Of a stretch of DNA of 64,000 nucleotides, positions 9,110 to 18,411 are shown one piece after another. The first letter of the stretch is position 1. Every line of letters starts with the position of its first letter. The notes under the pieces were generated by a model. It did not search any database and was not told the origin of the DNA. It worked only from the letters and a program-made list of their open reading frames with translations. The translations under genes were made by a program, and so were the position numbers. The stretch lies in the NCBI RefSeq assembly GCF_014284175.1, contig NZ_JACOGA010000017.1, forward strand, positions 62,001 to 126,000, read 5' to 3'. This stretch comes from Affinundibacterium flavidum (GTDB taxonomy: Bacteria; Pseudomonadota; Gammaproteobacteria; Burkholderiales; Burkholderiaceae_D).

Positions 9110-9957
9110 GAAATCTTCACTTTCAATTTGCCATTATCACTGTACTGTGGCTGCTCAATTTGTGCCGGTTGGATTTCACTCTCTAACATCAGTGTGTCTA
9201 ACCACAATTGGGTCATGTGATATTTAATCCAAACACCCTCCCCGAACGAACAGCCCACGCGCATTTGCAATTTAAAATCGAAGGGACGACTTTTATCTGC
9301 TTCTAGCCAACGCAATTCAATACGACTGCATTTATTGCCAAAATGAGTCTGATGGTAAGTAATTTGTCCATTCGCATTAAAAGCGTTCATGGCGAAAGCA
9401 TGCATTAAGGCGTAACGTCCATCGCTATCTCTTGCACCAACACCTGCAACGACTTCCCACGCCTGGCATCCGGTCAGATAATCTGTGACGTCGTACCAAT
9501 TGCCATCCGCGGGCACGGCAAACTCTCCTTTTCGCCCAACCCGCCCATGTGATGCGACGCATCCGCCTACATCCAACGCATGCTCCGGCTTAGGCTGCAA
9601 AATACCGACGCCAACAGAACGCAATTTACTTCCGCCATTCAAGTCTTGGGGAATGCTGGAGAGTGTCAATAAAGCGCGGTTATTTTCATCTCTGAAGCTC
9701 AGGCAATTACTCACTTTATCCAATGAGAGCGACCACATAGGATTACCTATATCAATACTCTTATAAAAACTGGTCAATTTTCCGTCACCGAGCTGCGCAA
9801 TTTTTAAACCGTCTACCGCGTTTTTATCAAAACCTTCATCTAGCATATTGAGCATAGACTCGATCAAATCGTGAAAATCTTCTTGGCTCGGCATCTTCCC
9901 TTCATTAAACGCCTCTTTTAAATCTTTACGCGTTCTTCTATTCGTCTGATTTTTCAT
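9106..9957 (-). CDS. Candidate tail-fibre-like or accessory protein of the eCIS
   Basis: This 283-aa protein sits between the two large baseplate genes and is not a standard Afp core component. The first 50 residues are charged and helical. Residues of about 110-135 read VGVGILQPKPEHALDVGGCV, resembling the 'VGIGT..P...LDV.G' segment seen before the C-terminal domains of many phage tail fibres and surface proteins. The remainder is a compact, aromatic-rich, probably beta domain (NWYDVTDYLTGCQAWEVVAG, then a FGxxCSRIELRW segment). There is no signal peptide or membrane segment. Its ATG overlaps the stop of the upstream gene by one base (TAATG) and its stop overlaps the next start (ATGA), so it belongs to the operon. 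A host-recognition or baseplate-decoration role is an inference; I do not recognise a named family. Confidence 0.65.
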   Translation of the reverse strand: MKNQTNRRTRKDLKEAFNEGKMPSQEDFHDLIESMLNMLDEGFDKNAVDGLKIAQLGDGKLTSFYKSIDIGNPMWSLSLDKVSNCLSFRDENNRALLTLSSIPQDLNGGSKLRSVGVGILQPKPEHALDVGGCVASHGRVGRKGEFAVPADGNWYDVTDYLTGCQAWEVVAGVGARDSDGRYALMHAFAMNAFNANGQITYHQTHFGNKCSRIELRWLEADKSRPFDFKLQMRVGCSFGEGVWIKYHMTQLWLDTLMLESEIQPAQIEQPQYSDNGKLKVKIS

Positions 9958-12900
9958 TACTTAACTCTTTTCGAAATAATAAAGGTAGAGCCTATTTTCA
10001 ATTCATTAATGCCTATCGGTTTTGCTGGCTCAATCTTGGAATCATCTTTCAACACTATCCAATGCTGGTTCATTGGAACCGCGATGCTCCATGGAAAAGT
10101 AGGGGAGATATTTTTTTCATCACAAGAAAAATTTGCGTTATCACGCAAATGAAAGTGCAAGTGTTGTCCATTTGTTTTGCTGGCGATTTGCAACATCGAC
10201 ACCGCGGTCACATCTTCGACGAAATCAAGATCTAAGAGAAAGGAAACAATCTCATGTTGTTGCAAGTACCAGCCAAAATGTTGATTTTGTCCATTGGGAT
10301 TCCATGGCGACAAATAGTCGCAAATCGCTTGATTGATACGTTCACTTTGACGCCCTGCCGCGACTGTGGAATTCAATTTAATTGAACACCGAACCTGAAT
10401 TTCTTCATACACGGGATTTTCAACTTTGACTGATGCGCCAGCTGGCGCATAGCGTTCAACAAAGCGCCGTATTTCTTGAATTAGATAGCCACTGAGTGTA
10501 GGTTTTTGATTGAAATGCCCTCCCCGATTCAAATAAGGAATGGGAATAATAAGGATGTGTCCAGCGCGAATCTGCTTCGTCGGATCAGGATCAAGACGGA
10601 GATTAGCGAAGCATTTGACTTTAAAAACTTGGGGGAATTTTTCTAAAATCATTTGTTCGTAGTCAGCCGCGGTTAAAGCGCGATTTTTGTGACGTAGTCT
10701 TTCACTGACTCTAGTACGAAAACGCTCGCTGCTCTCAATCGCCTTACCATCAATCGAATTCCGCATTTGCAATATCTTTGCAATACCAGCAATGCTTTTC
10801 TTACTTTTCGTCAAACTCATTGCAGGCAATACCGGGCTATTTTTTTGCCCCTGTTCTTTAGACCAGGTCACTCGAATTGCCTGCGCGTAAATTGAATACA
10901 CGCTACAAAACCGATCTATCTCTTGATCGGCAGTGACGCGTATCCAATACACGTCAGCGGGCATGATGGTGTTGAGTGTGTCAATTTCATCGGGGACTTG
11001 TAGCTGCACAATTCCACTCGACATAAAGCCACAAGTCGAATCTTGCAACACATGTGTGTCTGGAATTCTGACCCAACGGTTCGATGCTAAATACCACCAG
11101 CGCAATCCAGTTCCCGTGATGTTTTTGACTGGCAAAGAGTCTTCACGCAAATAGAAATAAAGAGAAATGACGGATTGCAGTTTTTGTGAGCGCAGACCTA
11201 TCATCAGATTGCCGGCCGATTCGATCCATGGAATTTGCGTGATCAGTCTATTCTCGCTCGCGCGCATCGTCTCCCAACCGCAGGGATGAATATGAATAAA
11301 TTTATCCTCTTCTAATGGCTCTGTTCCGGTAGCGTTTTTCTCAAAATTGATCAATGACTGAGCACGATAATTCAAGACGATGCGTTCTATTTGTGGCGTG
11401 TAAGGTCGATTCGGGAGCGGCTTGAGCGATTGCATTTTTTTCTGGCGTGCGTTTTGCGTCAATGTGCTCGCCAATAAATGCGGATACTCTTCATGCCCAA
11501 AAGCGCTTGATGGTGCTTCCAAAGTCATCTTAAACAAACCATTCATGCTCGATGAGCTATAACTAAAACCAGCCTCTCGCACGCCTTTGCGGAAATACGA
11601 TTCTGCTTTGAAATGCGGCACTACCGATTTCAAATTGATGACTTGCTCAGTGCTAGTTCGGTTACTTAAGCTTCCATCAAGATGCCGGGTATAGCCAAAT
11701 AAATGTAATCCTGTCTCGGTTTTCGCCCATTTACCATCGACTAATACGGCCGCGCCAGCGATCACCTCACCACTCTTAAGAGGTTCAGGATAAGAGGCAT
11801 AATACTCAGGAAAATCTCCCAAGCCATTGGGCAAGCCTGCCCATTCAAGTTCCAATTCAAGATCTTGCAAATGCTTGTAGAGAACTTCTTGATAACCAAC
11901 AATCAGATAGGAACCCTTGCTGGGCAGTGCGCCAAAGGGCATAAAGGCAGCAGAGGCATTTAGCTGTCCAATTTGATTGTGCACCAATAGTTGACGGCAG
12001 CCGCGCACGCTCACTTCGATCTTAATTTCTTGCAAAATTAAGCGCGCTAGTATGTCGTATGGATAATAGTACTCATTTCTTGTCATCTCAAAACGCAGTA
12101 CAGGAAATGAAGTCTCCTGCCCCGCGCCATGCAAAGCTGTGTGATATCCAACTACCGCCGGTGCGCTTTCAGGTAGCGTAAATTCAATCGAAAGATAATC
12201 GTCGTTCTTATTGGCCAACTTATCTGGCTGATTCTCAATCAGAATGTCTCGTTCCAGATTCGCATAGCCAGGTTTATACTCAGTGATCTGATACCAGCCT
12301 TCGCTAGTAGTTAGCGACAGCGTGAACATACCTCGCATAAGTTTAATAAACACATCATTTTCAAGCGAATCTGTGACGTGCGATAAGTCAACATGTGTGT
12401 TTGCCTGTAATTTACTAGCAACTGCAAGCACGTTGGCCACTATCGTGTTTTCTTCATGATTGCGATACTGAAAAGTAACCTTGACGGTTCGTTGACCTTC
12501 TCGCATAAACAATACTTTGCTTTGCAATGCGAAACCAAAATGCGCCGCACTTCCGCCCGTTAGCGAATCGCCAGGGCGTGGAGCGCCAAGCAAGGGTACT
12601 GGCGGCAACTTAGCGTGTTCACTATTATCGCAATTCGGTGCCAAAGTTTGACATTGACGTTGATAGCTGGCACGCGTGTAACTACCGTAGGAGTCGTCCA
12701 CCGAACGATCAAAAAACAAGCTATGAATTTCAACGACTTCCGCATCATTGAGTACCGAAGTCTCATCCGCGGTATACACAATATCCCGATGCTGGGCATC
12801 AACACCAGCAATAAATTCACAGCCTTTGTCTATGACGATACGTTGCGTCTTCGGCGATGGGCGAATGACTAAGAAAGTGCTGTCGGGATGGGTATCGCGT

Positions 12901-13763
12901 TTATGCATCCGCAGCACTTGCTGATAGTAGAAATCGATATGTTTATTGGCAAATCGATTTAGCCGGATTTGCAGTTTCTGAAAGAGCTGAATAAAGGCGA
13001 TCAATAGACTATTCGCGGGATCATGCTCGCCGTTGGTCATTGACTGCGGTAGAAGTCGTTGAACACCTTCTTGCAACATACGAACTGCATGCAGCAAGGT
13101 TTGAAAATTATCCCGAATTTCACTCTCAGACAAACTACGTAAGCGGGCACCACTTACACGCAATTCAGATAAGCCCCTTAAGTGCCCTGAAAATTGATGA
13201 GAAAACCGCGTTAAGAACTGATTCGCCTCAGTACTACTCATATGTGCAAACATATTTTTGGGCAAGGCATCACATAGCGTTTGTAGCTCCCACTTTAAGC
13301 CACGCAATATATCTTCCAATAATTGCGCAACTTCTTGGGCAACTGCACCTGACTGCCGGCTCGCACTAATCAAAAAGAAATCTAACAACTTCACCAAGAG
13401 AAGCGGCGAATCGACAATATTATGGTACGCACCATCGACTTTTTTCTGTATGTCGTCCGTAATCCAAAATTGAAATTGCGGCTCTATCACTAATCGATTT
13501 TCAAATTGTTTTGTCAGTTGCGCTGTATCGACTGCCAAAATAGTCGCCATCAAAACAGTCTCATCAGCACCAAAAAATTGATGCCAATCTCCATCGGCGC
13601 GCAAATCAAGCTGATAGAACCGAACCAGACGCGCGTACTCGGTCGCCAAGCTCAACAATGTCTCAAAGCGCATATCATTGAGTGCAAAATAGTCACCACT
13701 CAGCGCAGACAAATGTCTTTGCTCTTGACTACGCCCATCACGAATTAGTAAACGTGAATTCAT
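9957..13763 (-). CDS. eCIS baseplate wedge protein, Afp11/Pvc11 (baseplate J)-like
   Basis: This very large (1268 aa) soluble protein is the likely partner of the Afp12-like protein in the baseplate wedge. The C-terminal third contains a segment typical of Afp11/baseplate J proteins: RTRVSERLRHKNRALTAADY followed by EQMILEKFPQVFKVKCFANL and a pattern IRAGHILIIPIPYLNRGG. The N-terminal third is helical and the middle has beta-rich stretches. A gap of 18 bases separates it from the gp25-like gene, and its stop overlaps the next ATG by one base. Gene order gp25-like then Afp11-like is usual for eCIS. No truncation is seen. The family is fairly certain; the exact division of domains is not resolved by eye. 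Confidence 0.87.
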   Translation of the reverse strand: MNSRLLIRDGRSQEQRHLSALSGDYFALNDMRFETLLSLATEYARLVRFYQLDLRADGDWHQFFGADETVLMATILAVDTAQLTKQFENRLVIEPQFQFWITDDIQKKVDGAYHNIVDSPLLLVKLLDFFLISASRQSGAVAQEVAQLLEDILRGLKWELQTLCDALPKNMFAHMSSTEANQFLTRFSHQFSGHLRGLSELRVSGARLRSLSESEIRDNFQTLLHAVRMLQEGVQRLLPQSMTNGEHDPANSLLIAFIQLFQKLQIRLNRFANKHIDFYYQQVLRMHKRDTHPDSTFLVIRPSPKTQRIVIDKGCEFIAGVDAQHRDIVYTADETSVLNDAEVVEIHSLFFDRSVDDSYGSYTRASYQRQCQTLAPNCDNSEHAKLPPVPLLGAPRPGDSLTGGSAAHFGFALQSKVLFMREGQRTVKVTFQYRNHEENTIVANVLAVASKLQANTHVDLSHVTDSLENDVFIKLMRGMFTLSLTTSEGWYQITEYKPGYANLERDILIENQPDKLANKNDDYLSIEFTLPESAPAVVGYHTALHGAGQETSFPVLRFEMTRNEYYYPYDILARLILQEIKIEVSVRGCRQLLVHNQIGQLNASAAFMPFGALPSKGSYLIVGYQEVLYKHLQDLELELEWAGLPNGLGDFPEYYASYPEPLKSGEVIAGAAVLVDGKWAKTETGLHLFGYTRHLDGSLSNRTSTEQVINLKSVVPHFKAESYFRKGVREAGFSYSSSSMNGLFKMTLEAPSSAFGHEEYPHLLASTLTQNARQKKMQSLKPLPNRPYTPQIERIVLNYRAQSLINFEKNATGTEPLEEDKFIHIHPCGWETMRASENRLITQIPWIESAGNLMIGLRSQKLQSVISLYFYLREDSLPVKNITGTGLRWWYLASNRWVRIPDTHVLQDSTCGFMSSGIVQLQVPDEIDTLNTIMPADVYWIRVTADQEIDRFCSVYSIYAQAIRVTWSKEQGQKNSPVLPAMSLTKSKKSIAGIAKILQMRNSIDGKAIESSERFRTRVSERLRHKNRALTAADYEQMILEKFPQVFKVKCFANLRLDPDPTKQIRAGHILIIPIPYLNRGGHFNQKPTLSGYLIQEIRRFVERYAPAGASVKVENPVYEEIQVRCSIKLNSTVAAGRQSERINQAICDYLSPWNPNGQNQHFGWYLQQHEIVSFLLDLDFVEDVTAVSMLQIASKTNGQHLHFHLRDNANFSCDEKNISPTFPWSIAVPMNQHWIVLKDDSKIEPAKPIGINELKIGSTFIISKRVK

Positions 13764-13781
13764 GCGTGCACCAAAAAAACT

Positions 13782-14195
13782 TTACAGTGCGACATCACTA
13801 CCTTCACGAAAATAGAATGGGTAGACCAAGTTATGGCGAGTATTACTACTGACGATGGTATAGCTGATGACAAAATTCAGATATCCAGAATAGACATCGA
13901 CGATATCTGCGTGAATAGCATCCAGCGTGATTCTGGGTTCAAAAAACAAAATAGACCGCTTGATCAGATCTTTTAGAATAGTCACCGTGGTTTCGTTAAT
14001 GTTCTCGTAGATTTTATGCTTGATGCCACAGCCAAAACTTGAACGCATCACACGCTCGCCAGGATTGGTTGCCAACAAAATTCTCAGGCTCTGAACAATA
14101 TCCTCTTCCGCACTCACCATCTTCACTTGACCACGTTTAGAAAACTCTGGAGGAAAACTCCATCCAGTCCCCAAAAATGATTTATCTGTGCTCAT
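13782..14195 (-). CDS. gp25-like baseplate protein (Afp9/Pvc9)
   Basis: This 137-aa protein has the GPW/gp25 fold, homologous to phage T4 gp25 and T6SS TssE, which starts sheath polymerisation on the baseplate. The start FLGTGWSFPPEF, the segment VSAEEDIVQSLRILLATNPGER and the following MRSSFGCGIKHKIYENIN match the family, including the conserved LxTxxGER and FGCG features. Its length is the usual one for gp25 proteins. It lies 20 bases after the PAAR gene and 18 bases before the Afp11-like gene, so it is inside the operon. Confidence 0.92.
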   Translation of the reverse strand: MSTDKSFLGTGWSFPPEFSKRGQVKMVSAEEDIVQSLRILLATNPGERVMRSSFGCGIKHKIYENINETTVTILKDLIKRSILFFEPRITLDAIHADIVDVYSGYLNFVISYTIVSSNTRHNLVYPFYFREGSDVAL

Positions 14196-14215
14196 GTATC
14201 TCTTCCCAATAAATA

Positions 14216-14515
14216 CTAACCGCCAATAATCACGGTCGGAAATCCAAACACAATATTGCCACCATGCGCAGTCGTATCCCCCATCCTTGCAGAAGGACGC
14301 CCGGCGATCAATACGGTCGCGCTACCTTTAACAATCGTATCTGGCGGACCAACGCATACGCACATATCTCCGACTACAGCCGCAGGTAATCCACCAATTA
14401 AGACATTTGGTACACATGGACCTGAAATGGGTCCACCAACATGAGGAATCGGCGGCACTCCCGGTGTCACCATGGGACATACGTGCATATCAGTAATTCT
14501 GGAAGCTGGCGGCAT
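14216..14515 (-). CDS. PAAR-domain spike-tip protein (Afp10-like)
   Basis: This 99-aa protein is the conical tip that caps the VgrG-like spike. I chose the ATG at 14515 (MPPASRITDMHVCPMVTPGV) instead of the longer frame at 14548, because this start matches the family and is preceded by an AAAGGA ribosome-binding site. Repeated Gly-rich beta turns run throughout (HVGGPISG, VLIGGLPAAVVGDMCVC, VLIAGRPSARMGD). The His and Cys residues near the start, in the middle and at the AHGG segment are suitable zinc ligands for the tip. There is no C-terminal toxin extension, so this is a plain structural PAAR protein and not an evolved effector. Confidence 0.93.
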   Translation of the reverse strand: MPPASRITDMHVCPMVTPGVPPIPHVGGPISGPCVPNVLIGGLPAAVVGDMCVCVGPPDTIVKGSATVLIAGRPSARMGDTTAHGGNIVFGFPTVIIGG

Positions 14516-14553
14516 AATTTTCCTTTGACCTCGCAGTCGACTTGACACTTATG

Positions 14554-16344
14554 TTAGTTAATCATCACCAATGCACCCTTCACAGTCGTCTGCCCCGCTG
14601 CAGAAAATTCTGCTGTCGCGGTGCCTTTCGCCGTCAAGGAAATGTTCGCGGTACTATTGATATTCAATCCGGTCGTCGTAACATCCATCTGCGCAGCAAT
14701 TTCTACATTCTGCACAGCAGAAATAGAAACCTTGCCGAGTGCGTTGATCGTAATATCGCCGGGACTATCTAACAAAATTCCAGAGGAATTCAATTTAACA
14801 ATATTGTTATTTTGGTCCTGCAAAAGAATGGATTGCGTGTCATCGCTAAGGATGACTTTATTGTTGGCAGGCGTAATCAAGGTGATGACTTTCTTGCCGT
14901 CATCGAACTCCATTTTTAATTTGCTACGTGTAAGTAAAGCTTTGAAATTATTTTCAGCAGTCAAGCTATAAGGCGGCATGTGTTTGCTGCTGTACAGGCT
15001 TCCCAAAATGACAGGGCATGAAGGATCATTATTGAAAAAGCCAAGGATCACTTCATCACCAATTTCAGGAATGATAAAAGCGCCAAATCCTGACGATCCA
15101 TAAAAACTAGAAAAACGCGCCCATACTCCCACAGTCTGTGCATTCATTAAAGGAACTTCGACTTGTATCTTATGCTGCCCTTCTGGATCAGCATCGAGCT
15201 TTAAGACGATACCAATGTGTAAGCCACAAATGCCTGCGGTCCACCCAGCAGCCTCTGGAGCTTGTACTTGATAATCCTCGGTGAACCAATAGGCCGGCAT
15301 GCCAAATTCGACTTCCGTCACCCAATTGCCATCTTGCAGGCGATGAGTGACATTACTTGCGATCACATTGCCATTGAAATGCACACCAACCGATTTCAGT
15401 TCAAGTAAAACACCGGGCTTTACTAAAACACTACCCTGAAATGACATCCGTCCACGGATACGGGACAGGGCCGCTTTCATTTGTTGCGCGCTAGTCCACA
15501 CGCCCAAAGCCGCACTATCTAAAGGAGCGGCGGTTTGCATAGCAAAATCGCCAGCGGCCAAAACTTTTGCCAAGCTTGCAGAATCTATGTCGCCTTGCCC
15601 CGTCAATGTGGTAGGTTGTGCGGTTTTTTGTACGATGGCCAATTGCGACAAATCCCAACTCGTCGCGGTGACTGAACTCAATTGCCAACGTGCATCCAGT
15701 TCCGCCTGGAATTCAATCAAATCAATACCATAGGTCAGCGTCAAGACTGGTGCACCGCTCGTCACTGGCGCTTTCACACTGACCGCACCTGCATCGACAG
15801 TCAGCAGCAAACCATTCGCCTCTGCGCGCGCCATCATATAATCCCAGTCAGTAACGTAATACTGAACGAGCTCTTTATACGTTATGTTGGTGGCATCCAC
15901 ACTTGCAGTCAGGCCTGCATAGTTGCCAATCAAGGTAGAAATGATTTGACTGTCTGTTTGATTTACGTAGTTAGCATTTTTTCTGCCGATCGTCATCGCC
16001 AGAACCGGGTCTCGACATTCGATAATCAATCGAGCATAGTTATCGCCCGTAATTTTGACCGAATGCTTGATCACCACACCGGTAAAAATGGTCTGCGTTT
16101 TGAGATCGTATCCAGCGCCGATGACTACGACGGTTCCAGGTTTCAAAATACCTTGATCAGAAACTGGAAACGAATCGTCCGTAATATCACCATCAATGAT
16201 AGTAATGATTGCAGATGGCACTCTATTAATCGCATGCACGGTCTCAATTGACACTACTTTCGCGATATCTGACAGCGGTGTTCCGTCACAAGTAATACTG
16301 AAAGTCAGTACACCTAAACTATTTTCTAAAGGAGAAGCTGCCAT
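14554..16344 (-). CDS. VgrG-like spike protein (Afp8/Pvc8)
   Basis: This 596-aa protein is the central spike-hub, combining gp27-like and gp5-like parts as in VgrG. The N-terminal part carries the hub domains (for example YNYAGLTASVD-type region and YVTDWDYMMARAEANGLLL). A gp5 OB-fold-like segment follows: EIGDEVILGFFNNDPSCPVI and LGSLYSSKHMPP, which are strongly characteristic of Vgr proteins. The C-terminus is a repetitive beta-helix (INALGKVSISAVQNVEIAAQ ...) that should form the needle. It ends without an effector domain. It is followed 38 bases later by the PAAR tip gene. A 120-base gap separates it from the upstream LysM protein gene, the largest gap in this part of the operon. Confidence 0.93.
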   Translation of the reverse strand: MAASPLENSLGVLTFSITCDGTPLSDIAKVVSIETVHAINRVPSAIITIIDGDITDDSFPVSDQGILKPGTVVVIGAGYDLKTQTIFTGVVIKHSVKITGDNYARLIIECRDPVLAMTIGRKNANYVNQTDSQIISTLIGNYAGLTASVDATNITYKELVQYYVTDWDYMMARAEANGLLLTVDAGAVSVKAPVTSGAPVLTLTYGIDLIEFQAELDARWQLSSVTATSWDLSQLAIVQKTAQPTTLTGQGDIDSASLAKVLAAGDFAMQTAAPLDSAALGVWTSAQQMKAALSRIRGRMSFQGSVLVKPGVLLELKSVGVHFNGNVIASNVTHRLQDGNWVTEVEFGMPAYWFTEDYQVQAPEAAGWTAGICGLHIGIVLKLDADPEGQHKIQVEVPLMNAQTVGVWARFSSFYGSSGFGAFIIPEIGDEVILGFFNNDPSCPVILGSLYSSKHMPPYSLTAENNFKALLTRSKLKMEFDDGKKVITLITPANNKVILSDDTQSILLQDQNNNIVKLNSSGILLDSPGDITINALGKVSISAVQNVEIAAQMDVTTTGLNINSTANISLTAKGTATAEFSAAGQTTVKGALVMIN

Positions 16345-16464
16345 TTGTTTTTATCTTTAAAAGTATGCTTCACAGTGGAGTTCTGTACCTAGATCAATCA
16401 ATATGTAATATTCGGTTTTTCACAATAGTCGAGCAACTGGCATCTCAAACTTTTCCCCCTCGTA

Positions 16465-17190
16465 TTAAAAAGTACGCTCCTGATTCGCAGAGCCTACTTT
16501 TTTGGTCTCATCCAAAGGCGGAAAAATCAAAGTAGAACCAACTTTAAGTGGACGTAAAGAAGTCAATCCATTTAGTCGAGCAACTTCGGCGTAATAGGCG
16601 TCGTCTTGATACACCTGGTCACATAGATTTTCTATCGTATCTCCATCTTTAACCGTAAGCGTCTGGGTTTGATTCGTAATTTTTTGTTGTTCTAGCTTGA
16701 CTAATTCTTCTGTACTTTTGTATTCCACGAAAGTCAAAGTCACTTTGGCTCTGAGTGGCTCACCATTTGGCCTGAACATGGTGTAATCAATTTTCAAGCC
16801 TTCCGCACGCCCATAAAAAAGCATACTGCCCCAAACGACTTGCACAATCGGCGCTTCATTTTTTGTGCCTACATACGTATAAATCGCATTTCGCAAAGCA
16901 TCAACTTGCTCTGACACAGTTTGCGTTGTTCCTGGAATTGCACCAGTACCATCCAACACCAACTCTTTCAAACTCAATTTTTCAGGCATGCTTGCATGAA
17001 ATTTTGACTCATTCCCTGCTTGACCCAAGGTTTGATTTTTCGCATATTTGATCTGATATTCATGCGCATAACCAGGGGGATTGATGAGCGCAGTAAATTG
17101 CGGTAAGGCTTCATCAACAACAATCTTGCCGCTTGGAGTTACATTGCAGCCAAAAATTTTTAAGAGAGTTTTCTGTCCCGACACAATCAA
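16465..17190 (-). CDS. eCIS hub/tube-initiator protein with LysM domain (Afp7/Pvc7)
   Basis: This 241-aa baseplate hub component links the tube to the spike, comparable to phage gp53/LysM baseplate proteins. The N-terminal domain holds FTALINPPGYAHEYQIKYAK, typical of the CIS tube/hub family. A C-terminal LysM domain follows at about residues 178-230: LTVKDGDTIENLCDQVYQDD, then YYAEVARLNGLTSLRPLKVG and TLIFPP. The frame begins with TTG at 17190, overlapping the TGA of the DUF5908 gene by two bases (TTGA), so translation is probably coupled. An alternative GTG lies two codons further in. The family is clear; the start is less certain. Confidence 0.88.
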   Translation of the reverse strand: MIVSGQKTLLKIFGCNVTPSGKIVVDEALPQFTALINPPGYAHEYQIKYAKNQTLGQAGNESKFHASMPEKLSLKELVLDGTGAIPGTTQTVSEQVDALRNAIYTYVGTKNEAPIVQVVWGSMLFYGRAEGLKIDYTMFRPNGEPLRAKVTLTFVEYKSTEELVKLEQQKITNQTQTLTVKDGDTIENLCDQVYQDDAYYAEVARLNGLTSLRPLKVGSTLIFPPLDETKKVGSANQERTF

Positions 17191-17354
17191 CGTTCCCCAC
17201 GTTCACGTATCATACTCAATATCAATTGACGACATTCATTGAGTATTTCTTCTTTCATCATTTGCGTATGTTCAGAACCATCTAATGCCACATTGCTTGC
17301 AGGAGGCTCAACAATATTCGCCTTGATCACCAGTTCTCTAATTTCTATAGACAT
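17187..17354 (-). CDS. DUF5908 family small eCIS protein (Afp6-like)
   Basis: This 55-aa protein runs from an ATG at 17354 to a TGA at 17187-17189. The N-terminus MSIEIRELVIKANIVEPP matches the small DUF5908 family found in eCIS loci between the tube-like and LysM genes. The C-terminal half is a charged helix (MMKEEILNECRQLILSMIRE). Its stop overlaps the TTG start of the LysM hub gene. The molecular role is unknown; position and conservation suggest a baseplate assembly factor. Confidence 0.85.
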   Translation of the reverse strand: MSIEIRELVIKANIVEPPASNVALDGSEHTQMMKEEILNECRQLILSMIRERGER

Positions 17355-17368
17355 AAAAAAATTCCTAC

Positions 17369-17851
17369 TTATCGAATACGTTGTGAGTAGGTATATGCAA
17401 ACGCAATCTTCTCCACGGCCACATCATTTTTCGTAGAATTAAATGCTTCCACATCCCATTTCACTGGATAGGCGTCATGAAATTCCCACGCTCGCAAAAT
17501 CTGTTTATTCCCGCCGATAAGTTTCACCAAAACTGATTTAGCCTCAATCATTTTGATGAATTCGCCTTCCAAAGTCGATTTACACCACTTATAGAGTGGC
17601 GAATTGGCGTTGGCAATTCCGCGTTTTAACTCAAGATTTCCGTGCTTAATTTGTTTTGGAAGCTGATGTACGAAGCGATTTTCACCACCTTCAACGACCG
17701 CCTCAGTTTCCATCTCTGTACCGATGCCCGACACTTCGCTAAACGAAGCATCGGGTACCTGTATGCCGGTAGCACCAACGCCCAACACAAAACCGACGCT
17801 GAAATAAAAAGCAGAAGGGGGATACCCCAATTCAAAGTATTCACCACTCAT
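17369..17851 (-). CDS. Second tube protein, tube-initiator type (Afp5/Pvc5-like)
   Basis: This 160-aa protein has the gp19/Hcp-like tube fold (T4-like tail tube family). The family features are an N-terminal FYFSVGFVLGVGATGIQVPD, the SEVSGIGTEMETEAVVEGGE strand region, and PKQIKHGNLELKRGI followed by YKWCKSTLEGEF. A second, divergent tube protein in eCIS usually forms the first ring(s) on the hub. It lies 14 bases before the DUF5908 gene and 25 bases after the main tube gene. Assignment as the initiator rather than the bulk tube rests on gene order (after the Afp1-like gene, before DUF5908 and LysM) and on sequence character. Confidence 0.87.
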   Translation of the reverse strand: MSGEYFELGYPPSAFYFSVGFVLGVGATGIQVPDASFSEVSGIGTEMETEAVVEGGENRFVHQLPKQIKHGNLELKRGIANANSPLYKWCKSTLEGEFIKMIEAKSVLVKLIGGNKQILRAWEFHDAYPVKWDVEAFNSTKNDVAVEKIAFAYTYSQRIR

Positions 17852-17876
17852 ATTTTATAAAGCTCGGTTTTATTTA

Positions 17877-18335
17877 TCAGGCATTCGCAATGGTCAGGCC
17901 TTCGTGCACAATCTCTATACTTTCGATTGCCACTTCATTGCCTTCAGATTTCAAATCTGTACTAGAAATCTTCGTTGGCCATGCGTTGGTCAAAGTCCAA
18001 ACCATCGTTGGTTTGCCAGTTTCATCTAATAAACTAATCGTCACCGGAACCCGTTTGATGGTATTCAGTTTGATTTGATTAAGCCAATCCCAAAATTTAT
18101 TGTCGCCTTTGAAAACGCCTTTTTTCATCGTAACGTTGCCAAATTTTTTCATGCCTGGCATTTTAATCACTGAAAATTGCGGGCTATTTCCGTGACGATA
18201 TTTAATCTCTTCGGATTGAATATCTAGTCCTGAAATTTCTTGAAAAGACATTTCATTTTTATCCCACTTCACCTGAAAATAAAACTTCGGTAAAGGCCAC
18301 ACATTTGCTGATTGTTTTGATCCATCATCTGCCAT
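17877..18335 (-). CDS. Main inner tube protein (Afp1/Pvc1-like)
   Basis: This 152-aa protein is the likely bulk tube subunit, whose stacked hexamers form the channel. The family pattern is clear: WPLPKFYFQVKWDKNEMSFQ, EISGLDIQSEEIKYRHG, then MPGMKKFGNVTMKKGVFKG and FWDWLNQIKLNTIKRVPVTI. The C-terminal WTLTNAWPTKISSTDLKSEG is the typical tube closing strand. It follows the sheath gene after 76 bases, the usual order sheath-tube. No signal peptide is present, as expected for a cytoplasmically assembled particle. Confidence 0.92.
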   Translation of the reverse strand: MADDGSKQSANVWPLPKFYFQVKWDKNEMSFQEISGLDIQSEEIKYRHGNSPQFSVIKMPGMKKFGNVTMKKGVFKGDNKFWDWLNQIKLNTIKRVPVTISLLDETGKPTMVWTLTNAWPTKISSTDLKSEGNEVAIESIEIVHEGLTIANA

Positions 18336-18411
18336 AACAAACCTCTATCATAAAAAATTTAAAATTTTGACACTGTCGCGAACGTCATTTATCTAATCAA
18401 CGCGCGACTCA

